Positions 45,880 to 57,658 of a DNA stretch of 62,500 nt are shown here, one piece after another. The stretch is from Cryptomeria japonica (taxonomy: Eukaryota > Streptophyta > Pinopsida > Cupressales > Cupressaceae). The stretch's first letter is position 1. The number at the start of each line of letters is the position of its first letter. The notes below the pieces were generated by a model that had not been told where the DNA came from, ran no database searches, and saw only the letters and a list, made by a program, of their open reading frames with translations. Where the stretch lies: NCBI RefSeq assembly GCF_030272615.1, contig NC_081406.1, forward strand, positions 475,937,900 to 476,000,399. The letters run 5' to 3'. Both the position numbers and the translations under genes were made by a program.

Positions 45880-48800
45880 ATGGCTTCTTCATCCTCCATT
45901 CCTGAATTCATTGCAAATCCTACTGTTGTGGAGAACATAAAATGACCTAGACCATTCTTTAAGATAATCCCTAAGATAGGAAAATAGGATGATTCCATTG
46001 GTGCATTTTCAAAATTCCCAAAGGGAGTTGCGTTTGTTGAAGACCTTAGGGCATAAATACATTATAACATTGAAAGTTTAGGGTTTGAGGATTTAAATAA
46101 CATGTTTATGAATGTCATCACTGCCAAACATGGGATAGTTAAACCGAAACACAAGATTGTTGAGGATTTAGGGTTCATTGACATCCTTCATATGCCTGAA
46201 TTTTCAGATGAAATCGTCTGTTATGTTCTTAGCAGAGTTCACGGTGAATTCATGTGGTTAGACTCAGTTTTTAAGATCACTAAGGAATCTATAAGGGTTG
46301 TTACTGGTTTACCCTCCACTGACACTAGGCCTGACAAGAAAAAGAAAATCCCAAACAAAGAGGTTATGAGCTTAACCGACACTACATTTGACAATCAATC
46401 ACTTAGGGTTAATGATATAACAGATAACAATATTAAATTTACAAGTATGGTCATTAGATATAGAGTTGCTCATACAAATAGAATGAATTCTGTATCAAGT
46501 TCATGCATTCATAGTTCTCATGAGATGATCCTGAATAATTCTAAAATTGACATCTGTGAGTGGTTGAAAGACGAACTGTTAGAAAATTTGCACAAGATCA
46601 AAGGTGACAAGAAGGGAACTTTTAAATTTGGAAACTTGATTGTATGCTTATGTTGTATTTCTCAAAGGAGATTCCCGATATTGGACATAAGGATTTTTCC
46701 TATGATGTTTGTGTTGGAAAACAGATAAAGAAGGCAATTGATGACATGGGATCTGATATTGACAAACTGGTAAAAGAGTACTTCAAGGATTTTCAAGCAA
46801 AAATGAGACAAAGGGAAAGGATTCCTCAAAGCATTGCTGATAAGTATGATAAACAAATATGCTTTGTTGTGAAAAGAGATGAAATTTGGATGGAGGCAGT
46901 TACACCTAGAACTGTTTGGATAACAAAAATGGGCTATGAGGTTGATTCACACATCTTGGATTCATATGCTAAAATACTCTTAGATGCTCCAACAGAACCA
47001 ACAGAGGAGATATTTGGAAATGTTGAAACTATTGAGAAAGGTGTTGAAGTTAAGAAGCAGAAGAAGATAAGAGACAAGGTAATGAAAGATGCTTCAAAGT
47101 TTGTTGAAATTGTTAAGAAGGGCTTATTGAAACTTGATCCGATGAAGGATGTTGCTGCACAAGAAAGAAGAAAAAAACAACAACTGGTAGCACATATCTC
47201 TCCCGTGGCTACCTTCATCTGATTCTGACAGTGATAGGGCAGCTGAATTCAAGAGAGTGAACAGAAAAAAAAGGAAACCCTCACCGGTACTTACTCCATC
47301 TCTTCAGAAATCAAGGACATTCAGAAAGAAGCAATAGGCTGTAAGAGAGCCCAGTGGTCCTAAGAAGAAAGTCACACCCAAGAAGCAATCTGAACCAAAG
47401 GAACCAGATACTCTTTCACCGGAAGAGTTAGTCAATGAAATCACTCAAGATGGTAACCTTAGCAATGTAAATAAATTTGATCATTCTTTTAAGGATTTGG
47501 ATAAAGATACTATAGAGGAAAGTATTATTTTGTATCTAGATATATACAAGAAGGTTCTTGTTGAGGTGATAGATGTTCTACCTAATGATTTGTACTTAAG
47601 ACTAGAAGCAAAGAGAATGTCTATTATGGAGCTTGATAAGAAATTGAAGGTAGAAGCTCTGTTAGGTGTCCATCATGTAAATTCTAAGAAGGAAATTGAT
47701 GACCTAATATCTGAAGCTAATAGAATTGTTTTTGTGAGTGGTCATCGACAAGTTAGTCTTATGTTCGGCAGAGTGAAAGAAATTGCAGATGAAACAACTG
47801 ATAAATGGGATATATTTTTTGGTGAGAGAGAGAAGGAAGAAGAGAAAGACAAACAAAAGGTGGATAAATAATTCACTAAAGTATATCAGAAGACAGATAA
47901 GGGTAAGAGTAAGATTGGCAGTATACCAGATATTATAGTTAAGGACAACTTACCGCCACCAGCATAGGACAATCCTCTAGTAGTATCAGACGCACCAACA
48001 AAAATGCAAAATGAGCCTAAAAAAGATAAGTCAAAGGAAGTGAAAGAAGATAATGTTGATCTCGAGTCAGACATTCTCTTCACAATAGATGTTGACACTC
48101 AGGATATCAATATTGTGTTTGATAAGGAAACTGCAGAGGAAAAGAAAGTTGAAGCTATAAATGTTGAGGTCTTTGAGTCACTGGTCAACACTATTGACTT
48201 TCAACAAAACATTGAGATACCAGTAGAAGCAGAAAAGGAAAAAGAATAGACACAATCTAAACCAGCAAGAAATGAAAATAAGAATGAAAACAAGAGTGAG
48301 AATAAGGAAGAAAAAGTGGATAAAGAAGAGGTTAAGGATGAGAGCAAGGAAGCAGAAGTGGTTAAGGCAACTGAGCAAGAATCTGGAGAAGAGAAGAAAA
48401 TCATTGAAGTGCCTATCACTTCTCCTAGTACATCTACCAAAGATTACAAAATGACAAATAAGAAGATAACAGAATGCAATGCCTTAGCATTTAAGGCTAT
48501 TGATGATTCTTTACCAATTTTGCAGATGATTGCATTGGCATGCAAGGTTGATCACATTGTTGGGTCTATAGGTAAATTGGACACATTGTCCAAATTCATT
48601 TCTTCTAATATTCAAACTGTAGATAAGATAAATGAAGAGACCATTCAGGCAAGGGTAAATAAGGAGAAGGATAATTTCTTCGAAAAAACAATAAAGGACT
48701 GTACATGACATATTGATTCTTTGTTATCAGCACTTAATTCCACCATTCTAGAATACAAGGAATTATATAAGGAAGCATGTAAGCCTCACCATTTAATCGA

Positions 48801-49071
48801 GGATATTGATGAGCAGATAAAGAAAACACAGAAGGAAATTGATGATATTGTTGATGATAGGATTGGTTCTTTGGAACTCACTTCATTTTTGGATAAGGAA
48901 ATGGCAATTTATGAAGAAAAGATTGAGAAATTAGAAAGAGAAAAAGCAAGGTTAAGAATGAAAACCCGGGAGTTAAAGAACAAACTTGGTCCTAGATTGG
49001 ACAATTTGTTAACACACCGGAATGAGCTATCTAAGGCAACTATTCAAGGAGAAAGATCACCGGAGAAATAG
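45880..49071 (+). pseudogene. Element S ORF2: ~1,060-codon protein of unknown function
   Basis: The ATG at 45880 begins MASSSSIPEF. The main frame is interrupted by TGA 45943, TAG 45985 and TAA 46054, shifts frame from about 46650 to 47215, and returns. Further stops lie near 47336, 47869, 47967, 48247 and 48706. The final TAG is at 49069. The N-terminal third is globular, with a hairpin-helix GEFMWLDSVFKITKESIRVVTGLP. Parallel segments in ORF-A2 and ORF-A3 (GKEFIRFSHGTIAEFF, GEVVIHLDAETIDKIF) are weakly similar. The middle is Lys/Glu-rich, with patches such as NRKKRKPSP. The C terminus is coiled coil. Size and layout match ORF-A1 to A3, but clear sequence homology is not established. Function unknown. 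Confidence 0.7.
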
Positions 49072-49243
49072 ATGCATTATCTGACAGGGATGATTAGACA
49101 GACTGAGACCATAATTTTTGACAGTACTAAGTTTTTTCAAGGTCTTAACTTAGTTTTGGTAGACATTTTCCAGATTGTACATAACGGGCTATAGGATTCT
49201 AGGTAAATTTTTAATTCTTTGATTCTTTTGAGATCCTTTGTCA

Positions 49244-49397
49244 TTGATGTCAAAGGGGGAGTAGTGGTGTAATGAGAAAAATGTACAGAAGGAGATCATT
49301 TTCTCAGGGGGAGCACTATCAGTTTTTGGACTTCATTTTGGATATCAGTTTTTGAATTTTTCTCATGAGTGTTGCCATCGATGCCAAAGGGGGATAT
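49244..49397 (+). promoter_or_regulatory. Polypurine tracts of element S
   Basis: TTGATGTCAAAGGGGGAG (49244-49261), CAGGGGGAGCA near 49306, and the LTR-proximal CCAAAGGGGGATA (49384-49396). The first and last match those of copia D nearly base for base. Confidence 0.85.
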
Positions 49398-50232
49398 TTT
49401 TGGGATTATACACTTAGATGAGAATGGTTGATGTTTTCATTGATGGAAACCAACTAGTAACATGGTTCACAGGCTATACCAGAAATAGACTTCACCTACC
49501 GGTACCGACAATTACTATAAAGGTTATTCACACCAACATCCAGTTACACCGACAACAGATCATACCGACACTCCTAGCTGACATGGAAATAATATTGTTT
49601 TGTATTGTAATTATATTTTATAGACAACATGATGTATTGCAAAGACTTATATATGTATGAGATCTTGTAGGTCATTTTGAAATGTAATTAGATATGTATG
49701 TAAGCAAATAAGTGTATATGCATTTTGATGTATTTATCTTATGAGCAAATAAGAGCAGAGTAGAGCGAAGCAAGGTTTTTGGTAGAGGTATCAGATAAAG
49801 CTTAAACCAGTACTAAATCCAACATTGCAGATTGTATTTTGAGCAGTACATTGTTATTGTATTTAACCATCCAATTTTAGTCAGTGGGACTCCATTTTGT
49901 TGTTGAGCAGTGAGCTCTAGGCTGTTGGATTTCTTGCATGTGTAGGCCCCTATTGTACTAAGTAATATTTATTCATATTGGCTAGTGAGTAAATATTGTG
50001 GGTCACAAATCCCACCGAGGTTTTTTCCCTACTGGGTTTCCTCACCAAAAATATATGTGTTATGGTGTGCATTAATGCTTATTATTTTGTTTCTCTTTAC
50101 TGCATTATTATTTGCTTACCAGTATATTAATTTGGGTTGTAAAGTTGCAAATAAGTTTAAATATTTCATCAACCGATTAGACACTGATTCACCCCCCTCT
50201 CAATGTCTTTGGGATTGTCCTAGCATCTAATA
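49398..50232 (+). mobile_element. Element S 3' LTR
   Basis: 835 bp. It starts TTTTGGGATTATAC and ends TCTAATA. It pairs with the 5' LTR, with scattered substitutions and small indels, so the insertion is not recent. It is followed by the GAAAC target duplication. Confidence 0.95.
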
Positions 50233-50237
50233 GAAAC

Positions 50238-51465
50238 CTCTCATGTACCCCTCAATTAAAGATAGTAAATTCTTGGGAAGTGATGCCCCTTGAATTCAAA
50301 GCTTGGTATGCCTGTAGAAGTGAGTGTTGTGGAGGGGAGCGAGTGCTACCAAGCTTCTAACTATCCGATTGAATGTGGTATTTTATGCTAAGAGGATTCA
50401 ATAGATATTGTCCTTGCTAGCCTTAGGAAATGTTGTGAAGGTGAATGATTGTTTTGTGTCAAAGTCCAACAAACATTTTGTCTTCTATGTTTTCCAAAAG
50501 GTGAATCAAAAATGATTCTCACAAGTGGTCATAAACAACCTTGATTATCAAAGTTTAAACAAATTCCAACAAGTCAAACACAAGTTTCAAATCAAAACAG
50601 AGGTCCAAATTTTGTCCAGGTATTCATCCAACATTTGAACATGGCTTGTTAAAACATTGGAAATCCTTGTTTCAAAATTAATGTCATTTAGGTTAGGTTT
50701 TGCATAGTTCAAACCCTAGGTTTTAGGTCACATAGACATTACCTTTCATTTTAGTGTCCTCATTTTGCACTTAGGTTTAAAATCATTTCCCTAACTCTTC
50801 ATTTCATTGTCATACCCAAGCTAGGTTTTCACTTAGGTGACATTTTTGCATTATCATTGTCATACTAAAATTAGGTCTTTGCCTAGGTTGCATTTGACAT
50901 TTCCAAATTCATTGGTCCTCACATATCCATATCATATTGTTTTTATCATTTCATACTTCAAACTCTATGTATTTTCTTAGGTTGACATTGTCAAACATTT
51001 GCATTCATATCATTGGTTCATATCATATCCTTAGGTCTTTATCACAATCATTTTCCTTTTGTGTAATAATCTCAAATTTTGGTTCAGTCAAACTTCAAAA
51101 TTCAAATCTTTAGGTTAAACCCTAAGTTGTTGTTAGGGAGTCTTGACCTTGTCCAAAATTTGTCCTCTTGTTAACATCATTTTGTCAAACCTAGCTTAGT
51201 ATCCAAGCATATAGGTGAGACATTCTCAACTTGTCCTACAATAATTTGGTCCTTTTTTCCTTTGTCAACTAAGGTCTTGACTTCATTTCAATTTCTCAAG
51301 GTTGAGTATTTAGCTTTGCATTTCAAAAGTTTTCCAAAATATTTAAAAAACAACAAAAACATAGGTTGCACTTTTTCTCTAGGTTGCATCATCATTTTCT
51401 AAGGTTGCACTTAGTCACATATCATAGTCATTCCAAAAATTCAAAAAGTCCAAAAAAAACATAGG
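50238..51465 (+). other. Element X interior, non-coding
   Basis: No supported frame. The words TAGGTTGCA and TTTAGGTT recur irregularly (50690-51490), giving a low-complexity leader-like stretch before the X ORF. Confidence 0.5.
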
Positions 51466-54420
51466 TTGCATTGTCATCCTCTTAGGTTGCATTTGTCAAT
51501 CCCAAAAACATTGCATAGTGATATGTCTATTGAAGCAAGGTTCCAAGCTCCTATTATGCAACAAAGTTTGACATATCAACCGATGATTGGACCAATGAAT
51601 AAAATAATGCAATCAAGTTTTAATGCAAGGCAATTGCAATTCTATGCAACCTAACAACAAGGCAATATATGTCAAACATTTTGTGATGAAACAGGTATCC
51701 AAATACAAAAACTAGAAGAGAAAATAGCTCGAGAAAAAGAGATCTTGGAACAAAAAGTGAAAAACCATGAGAAGAATAGATCACAAATATCCAAAATGTT
51801 TCAAAAATTTCCAGGTCCAAATCCAAATATTAATCCAATCAATGTAAAATCTCTTATCGAATGATCAGACATACTAGCTCTCCTCGCACAAATAGACACG
51901 ATGAAACAATTTCAAGCAACACACACAAATTTGAACCAAGTCCCAAGTCAGACTTCATTTGATCAAATTCCATTCAATAAAATCTTGAATCAACAACCAA
52001 TCATCCAACAACAACCAATGGTTCAACATATCCAGCCACACACAATCAATGGCACAATTTCAACAATATGCTCAACCAAATACACAATGTCAATAATTTG
52101 TTCCACCAATTGTCAAGTACCAACAATAAAAATATCATTCAACAAGTCAATATCAACAACTACAACCACCAATTCAAAAACAAAAGTTTCAACTCACAAT
52201 AGACCAAATTCCAAACATGTCAAATCAATTCAACTAAAACTCAATTCAAAATCAAAACGTAACACCAAAGAAAAACCAAATCACCTTGACACAAGTGCAA
52301 AATCCAAACCTGACTATGTCAAAATCTCGCAAGGATTCAAATGCTTCTCCAAAGAAAGGTGGATATATTACAAAGCTCTTAAAGAGAGTCCTAAGTGATT
52401 TTTTCGAGAAAGATCAAAATCAATATGCTCATGTCTAGCAATGGCCCACCATCCCCTCATAAACAAATTGAATTTTTAGTGGCCTCTAATCCTAAACCTT
52501 TTGAAGCTTCGTAAGAACCTCCCATATCATCTCCTAAAGCTTCACAAAAGCAAAATCCACTATTGCTTCCAAATGATACATTTAAATAATGCACCCCCCC
52601 AAGGGTTGTCTACAATAGAAATACACAATAATCTATCTTAATACCAATCCCTTGTACTATTCAGAAATGTCAGATCCAATGCCACCATGCACTTATTTTC
52701 TCATCAAATCTATTGCAGATGACCCCATACAATGTCCATCTCCCTCATGTCAAAGCATTTATCCCTTGCCAAAATCATCCATGCATATCCAAAGTCCAAA
52801 CCCATGTCAAGAGGATGATTCAAAGCACAAAGAAATAAGTCTTAAAACAGATCAAGATCAAGACCCTAAAACTTTTCTATTGTGTACTAGATTTGACCAA
52901 GATCTCATTTCCTTTGATGATCCCCCTATCACTATCCATCCTATCTAAAATCTCGTTGACATTCCGCTCCCTGAGAAAGATCAAGATATCCCTTGCATCA
53001 TTTCTAATGATCCCATTGAAATTAAAGAGTAGAGCCCCTTTGAAGAGGAATCCAATGATCTTCCTCCTTGTTAAGATCAAAGTATCCTTTTAGATTCATG
53101 TCCAAATTAAGAAGCTATCATCCCTTCAAATCCTCCACAAGATCCCCTTGTTCCTCCATCTCCATGTCCTAATCCTCCATATACACTCTAAGATCTCATT
53201 TCTTTTGATGATCCTAGTATTCCTCCCATTCTATCTCATGAAGAGTTTGTCATCAATCCTAATCCCCCTCATGATTCTAACATGTTGGTGCAATATGTTC
53301 ATGAATCCCTTACATGTAAAATGGGTTCCTCCACTTTGGTCCAATCTAATCCACTTCATGATCCCATCATTCCTATCATATCATGTCTACCTCATAATGG
53401 ACTCACGTCTTTGTCCCAAAGCAAAGAGTATCCTACGGGTCAAAATATTTGTAAAGGCAAAGGGGTATACCTTCACAAGAAAGAACCCCTCCATGTTAAA
53501 GAAAATATTAATGGTCATAGCCTCAGTGACATTCCTCAAGACGTTGGTATCCCTCCATCAAAATCCAAACATATCCCTTCCCCTTCATCGTTTCCATCCA
53601 TTTTAGGTCCTTATATCCCTTTGTCCCCTATGCATAATCAGAAAAGGCACACATCCTTGAGCCTTTTTCATCCATTCAAAAGACCTCCATACCATTTCTA
53701 TCCATCCATACATTCCTTTCCCCCTCCAAGAAATTTGGATGCCAATCATAAAAGTCATAAGTCCAAAAATCCATATGTATTCAAGGATCAACATGTCTAA
53801 TCTAATAGACATGTCAAAAAAAAGAAAAATATGATCCAAAAAGAAAAATAAATATCCAAAAGGCCACAAAGGCCAATTTATCAAAAGAAAGCAAAGTCAA
53901 AATCTATATGGGTTCCTAAGGCACTTGTAGAAGCAATGCATTCCAAGGAACCACAAAGCATGAAAAATCCAAAACAATGTGGGTTCCCAAGAAGCTCCTA
54001 GAAGCACAAAAAGAAGCACCAAAATTGGCATCCAAAATATCTATAGTTCCATCCAAACCTTTAAAATATGTTCCTCCATCACCTCCATCATCCATTTTGG
54101 GTCCTTATGTCCCAAAATCATCATCCTTTCCTCCATCCAAATCTCAACATTTGAAATCCACTTTTCCTCCATCAGTCCACCTCCCCTTAAGGTGTGTGCC
54201 ATTATTGATCTTACCAAAATTTCCATCCATCAAGAACAATTCTTCCAATACTCCCTCCATTATCCGACACACCTATTTTCCATCCTTTCATCCATCCTAT
54301 CCAATCTTTTGCATAAATCCTTACCTTAGTCCCATCTCATTTCCATGTCGTTATCCTACCAACGTCTTTGAACATAATTTTAAAGGTCATGGTCCATTTT
54401 TCAAGGCTACCATACAATAA
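51466..54420 (+). pseudogene. Element X ORF: Gln/Pro/Ser-rich protein with WVPK repeats
   Basis: The relic is readable in three blocks. The first (51466-52398) has a coiled coil (KLEEKIAREKEILEQKVKNH) and then Gln/Asn-rich runs (NQQPIIQQQPMVQHIQ). The second (52652-53800) is Asp/Pro-rich, with a repeated DLISFDDP motif (near 52890 and 53185). The third (to 54420) has a repeated WVPK-x-L-x-EA motif (near 53910 and 53978) and Pro/Ser-rich tails. Stops and frameshifts separate the blocks. There is no gag capsid, zinc knuckle or pol motif. It resembles the single large ORF of LARD-like, non-autonomous LTR elements. I cannot give a function. Confidence 0.5.
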
Positions 54421-55470
54421 CCAATATGCTCGAGTCTTTCTTCCATCCACTATCATGTGTCCATCTTCTGCTAAAAAGTCAAAAAATATCAAAAATAAAG
54501 AAAATACAAAAAAATGAAAAAAAAAGAGAGAAAAAAAGGAAAGAAAGAAAAATAATTTGTCCTCTAGTGAAAACCTAGTAAATAGGTGCACTGGGAAAGT
54601 ACCATGATGAAAACATGGAAAACATGCATCAAGTGTAGTATATGAACTTCTTGCATACCATACTTGGGGGCAGGTTTCATTTATACTATCCTATCATATC
54701 CTATTGCCCTTCATTATCCTTTCACCCTTCATTATCCTATCATAACCTATTTCCTATTGTACCTTCCATTTTCCTATAGTCCCTCATGTCCATATCCCCT
54801 ATTCCACCTTTGATCTTGACAAGGTTGAATATCTTCATGAGCATCATGCATCCTATTCACAACTTTCATTCTATCATAACATTTGGTCTTTATCCATTTT
54901 CTTATTACAACCTTTCTTCCATATTACTTGGCTTATTGCAACCTTCTTCCACTATCCCTTAGCTTATCACAAGCTTCAATTCATATCCCTTATCCATTTT
55001 TTATCTTGCTTGTCCTATCCATATCTTATCATTGTCCATACACTCGTCCCTTGATCTTGATCTGACATAAGGATGTAAAATAAAAAACATGGATTCAAAA
55101 ACCTCTTGACATGTCCCTCATGTCATGTCATTTTCTTTACATTGTCATATCCAATCCATTATCCCATCACGTGATAGCCCTTGGAAGTTGAGTCCACTTT
55201 GTCTGCATAATAAATAGCCTTTGTCTTCCTTCTATCCACCAACATTTCAGCAAGCTTGTTTATCCATTTGTCATATTCCTTGCCTTGCTAGACAGTGGGG
55301 GTAAAATCATAAAAACATTAAAAAAATGTCTTGAAATAATCCAAAAAAAAATTTGTAAAATGTCTTTGAATAATCCAAAAAACATCGTAAAATATCTTGA
55401 AAAAAGCATAAAAAATTAAAAACTCAAAAAAACCCTAAAAATTGGAAAACATAAAAATGCAAAAACAACC
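54421..55470 (+). other. Element X 3' UTR
   Basis: A-rich runs (54470-54560 and 55310-55460) and pyrimidine-rich text with repeated CTTATC and CCTATC words. The frames here have no recognisable content. Confidence 0.5.
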
Positions 55471-55570
55471 ACTTTCATTTCATTTCGCCAATAAACTGTC
55501 CCTTTTGTACATAAACAATCGCTTTTATTTCATTTCTCCAACAAATTGTCCCTTTTGTACATAGACAGAC
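55471..55570. repeat. 50-bp tandem duplication
   Basis: Two copies (from 55471 and 55521) share ATTTCATTTC, CCAA and TGTCCCTTTTGTACATA. They differ at several positions. Confidence 0.85.
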
Positions 55571-56450
55571 ATTTTAGCAGATGTAAAAACAGAAACACAT
55601 CAAACACTGTGCTTAAACAAATCACACTTTAATCGACAAACTATTCAACTGAGCAATCATTCCAACTAATCAAACTTGTCTTATCAACCAATCAACATCA
55701 ACATTATCATGGGTCTTATATAGGGTGTGGTATACTAGAAACCAGATTGTGTCCTATCTTAGACGGGTATTACATTCCTTGGAACCAGACAACATGATCG
55801 CCCTATTATCAAAACACTATCACTTTGGCAATGAAGATCGGATTGTTTGTTTGACTTGTTTGAATTTGCGAGTCTTATCTTTTTATTGATTTATTTTTGG
55901 CTTCGACCATGTTTCTATGTTGCTCGATGATGTCACTAAGTGATTTAGAGTGGTCGGGATGGCTCATGATCATTTTTGTTTTGTTTTCTATTTGTGGAGT
56001 GTTTCATAACATTTTGGAGCAAACACACATAATGGCTTAGGATGGTTGAACCATTCCTTGTCTGCAACATGTTTGTTTTACACAAAGGGATCACATTATC
56101 AGCCTGGCCTTCATTGCCATGGTGTGCCACATCTGTTTTGCCATATCAAATAAAGGTTCTCACCTACTATTAGCATTTGTGAAAGAAAGATATCTTCACC
56201 CTTTTTCTTTGTCTAATTTCCACTTACTAACATTTCTTCTATCAATCATTCAACTCTTTATCTCTAATCAATTAACCATTCTTTTGTTCCCACACTTTTT
56301 TCTAACATTTCTTCTCTTCTTTCAAGAGATCATTCACATCTTTCAGACATAAACAATCTCTCGAGGGGGCATCCCACCTCTATCTCTCAATCTACTAGGA
56401 CATTATCTTTTAAATTATTCTTTGAAAAATTGATCATAATCACATTGTTT
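55571..56450 (+). other. Element X 3' UTR, second part
   Basis: No coding frame supported. It leads into the purine tract. Confidence 0.5.
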
Positions 56451-56463
56451 TAAAGGGGCAAAA
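56451..56463 (+). promoter_or_regulatory. Polypurine tract of element X
   Basis: TAAAGGGGCAAAA lies directly before the LTR start TGTAGACACT. Confidence 0.8.
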
Positions 56464-57658
56464 TGTAGACACTCAAAATTGGTCATCATTCCTATGTCGC
56501 TAACCTAATTTTTAACATGTCTTCTATGTCGCATTTCATCTTCATCATATGTTGACATTGTGTCATTCCTTTGGTTTTGTTTCATTTTGAATCCAATTCT
56601 GATCGATCATGTTCATTTGTATTTGGTCCTAAATCATTATGATTGGTGTTTTATCATTTTCAAATTATTCGAATTGATCTCATCTTGACAATTAGACTCA
56701 ATTCCCTCTTTGTTGATAATTAATCAATCATTAATTATCAATCTCTTTATCAATCAATTTCAATTAGTCCTCTGTGACACACTATCTTCCTTTCATGGCA
56801 CTTTATCAATCAATCTTATCAGTATCTTACCAAAATTATTATCAATTTTGGGTCTTTTTCGATCTTTGTCCTATTTTGTTGTTAAACTCAGTCAATTTTT
56901 ATTAATTTTAATCAATTATTAGCCAATCGATCATCACTATTAGGACCTAATTCAACAATCGGGTTGATATCTTAAATTGTTCAAACCATTTCCCCTAGGT
57001 TGATTAATTAAATAGTTAATCAATCCCCTTTCTTAAAAAAATGTCCTCCCTTTTGAATAAATAAATGAATATTTATTTATTCTTTCACCTTTTCTACAAT
57101 TAATATTTTTTATATTAATTGGCTAATTTAAGTTATGAGTGGAGTTAATAATTTTAAATTATTAATTCCACCTCATTCGAGTTTAAATGGAATATTTGGA
57201 ATGCAAATGGAAGTTTCCATTTTCTTTTTGATTTAACGCCTTTTTCTCTTCACTTCTTATGGCAATTTCTCTTTTAACTCATCCCTGCACAAAATATCGA
57301 CCATTGGATTGAGTTGATCTTGTTTGTTCAATGTGATCTCAAAGTCAAAATTGGGCTCTTGTTACCTCATTTTGATCATCTTGGCAATTTACATTTATGC
57401 TATCATTCTGTTGAATCCATATACTTTTAAATCTTCTTGTATTCTCGCCTATCACACTTTTTCCCTTGCTTCATATGAGGTGCATAATGGATTGAACCAA
57501 CATACCAGCATAATTAGAGGATAAAGAAGGAGCAACAAGGCCTTCGTCAAAGGAGCTTGGATGGTTTGATTGTTTATTTATTTCATTTATTCTTTTTTGA
57601 TGATCTCGTTGTGAATGTGCTTGACTTTACATGTTTTAGTGTAATTTTCTTATGTACA
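56464..57658 (+). mobile_element. Element X-type 3' LTR
   Basis: It starts TGTAGACACTCAAAATTG, right after a purine tract, and ends near ATGTACA (about 1195 bp; end inferred). Its first ~20 bases match the LTR at 41628, but the rest is only loosely similar (shared AT-rich middle, GCACAAAATATCGACCATTG-like block). The two may belong to related but different elements. Confidence 0.65.

Larger units (their letters stand above)
43566..50232 (+). mobile_element. Element S: full-length non-autonomous copia-type LTR element
   Basis: 6667 bp with LTRs at 43566-44386 and 49398-50232. A 5-bp target duplication GAAAC lies on both sides (43561-43565 and 50233-50237). It has a perfect Met-tRNA primer site and a purine tract before the 3' LTR. 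The 5.0-kb interior has two ORFs: a coiled-coil/zinc-knuckle protein and a ~1,060-codon protein of unknown function. I find no protease, integrase, RT or RNase H motif, so it needs a helper. Its LTR blocks, primer site and purine tracts match copia D, which points to a D-like helper. Confidence 0.9.

Noticed and set aside
48178-48440. Minus frames rich in Phe/Leu that look like membrane segments
   Set aside because: They are the antisense of the Lys/Glu-rich middle of S ORF2.
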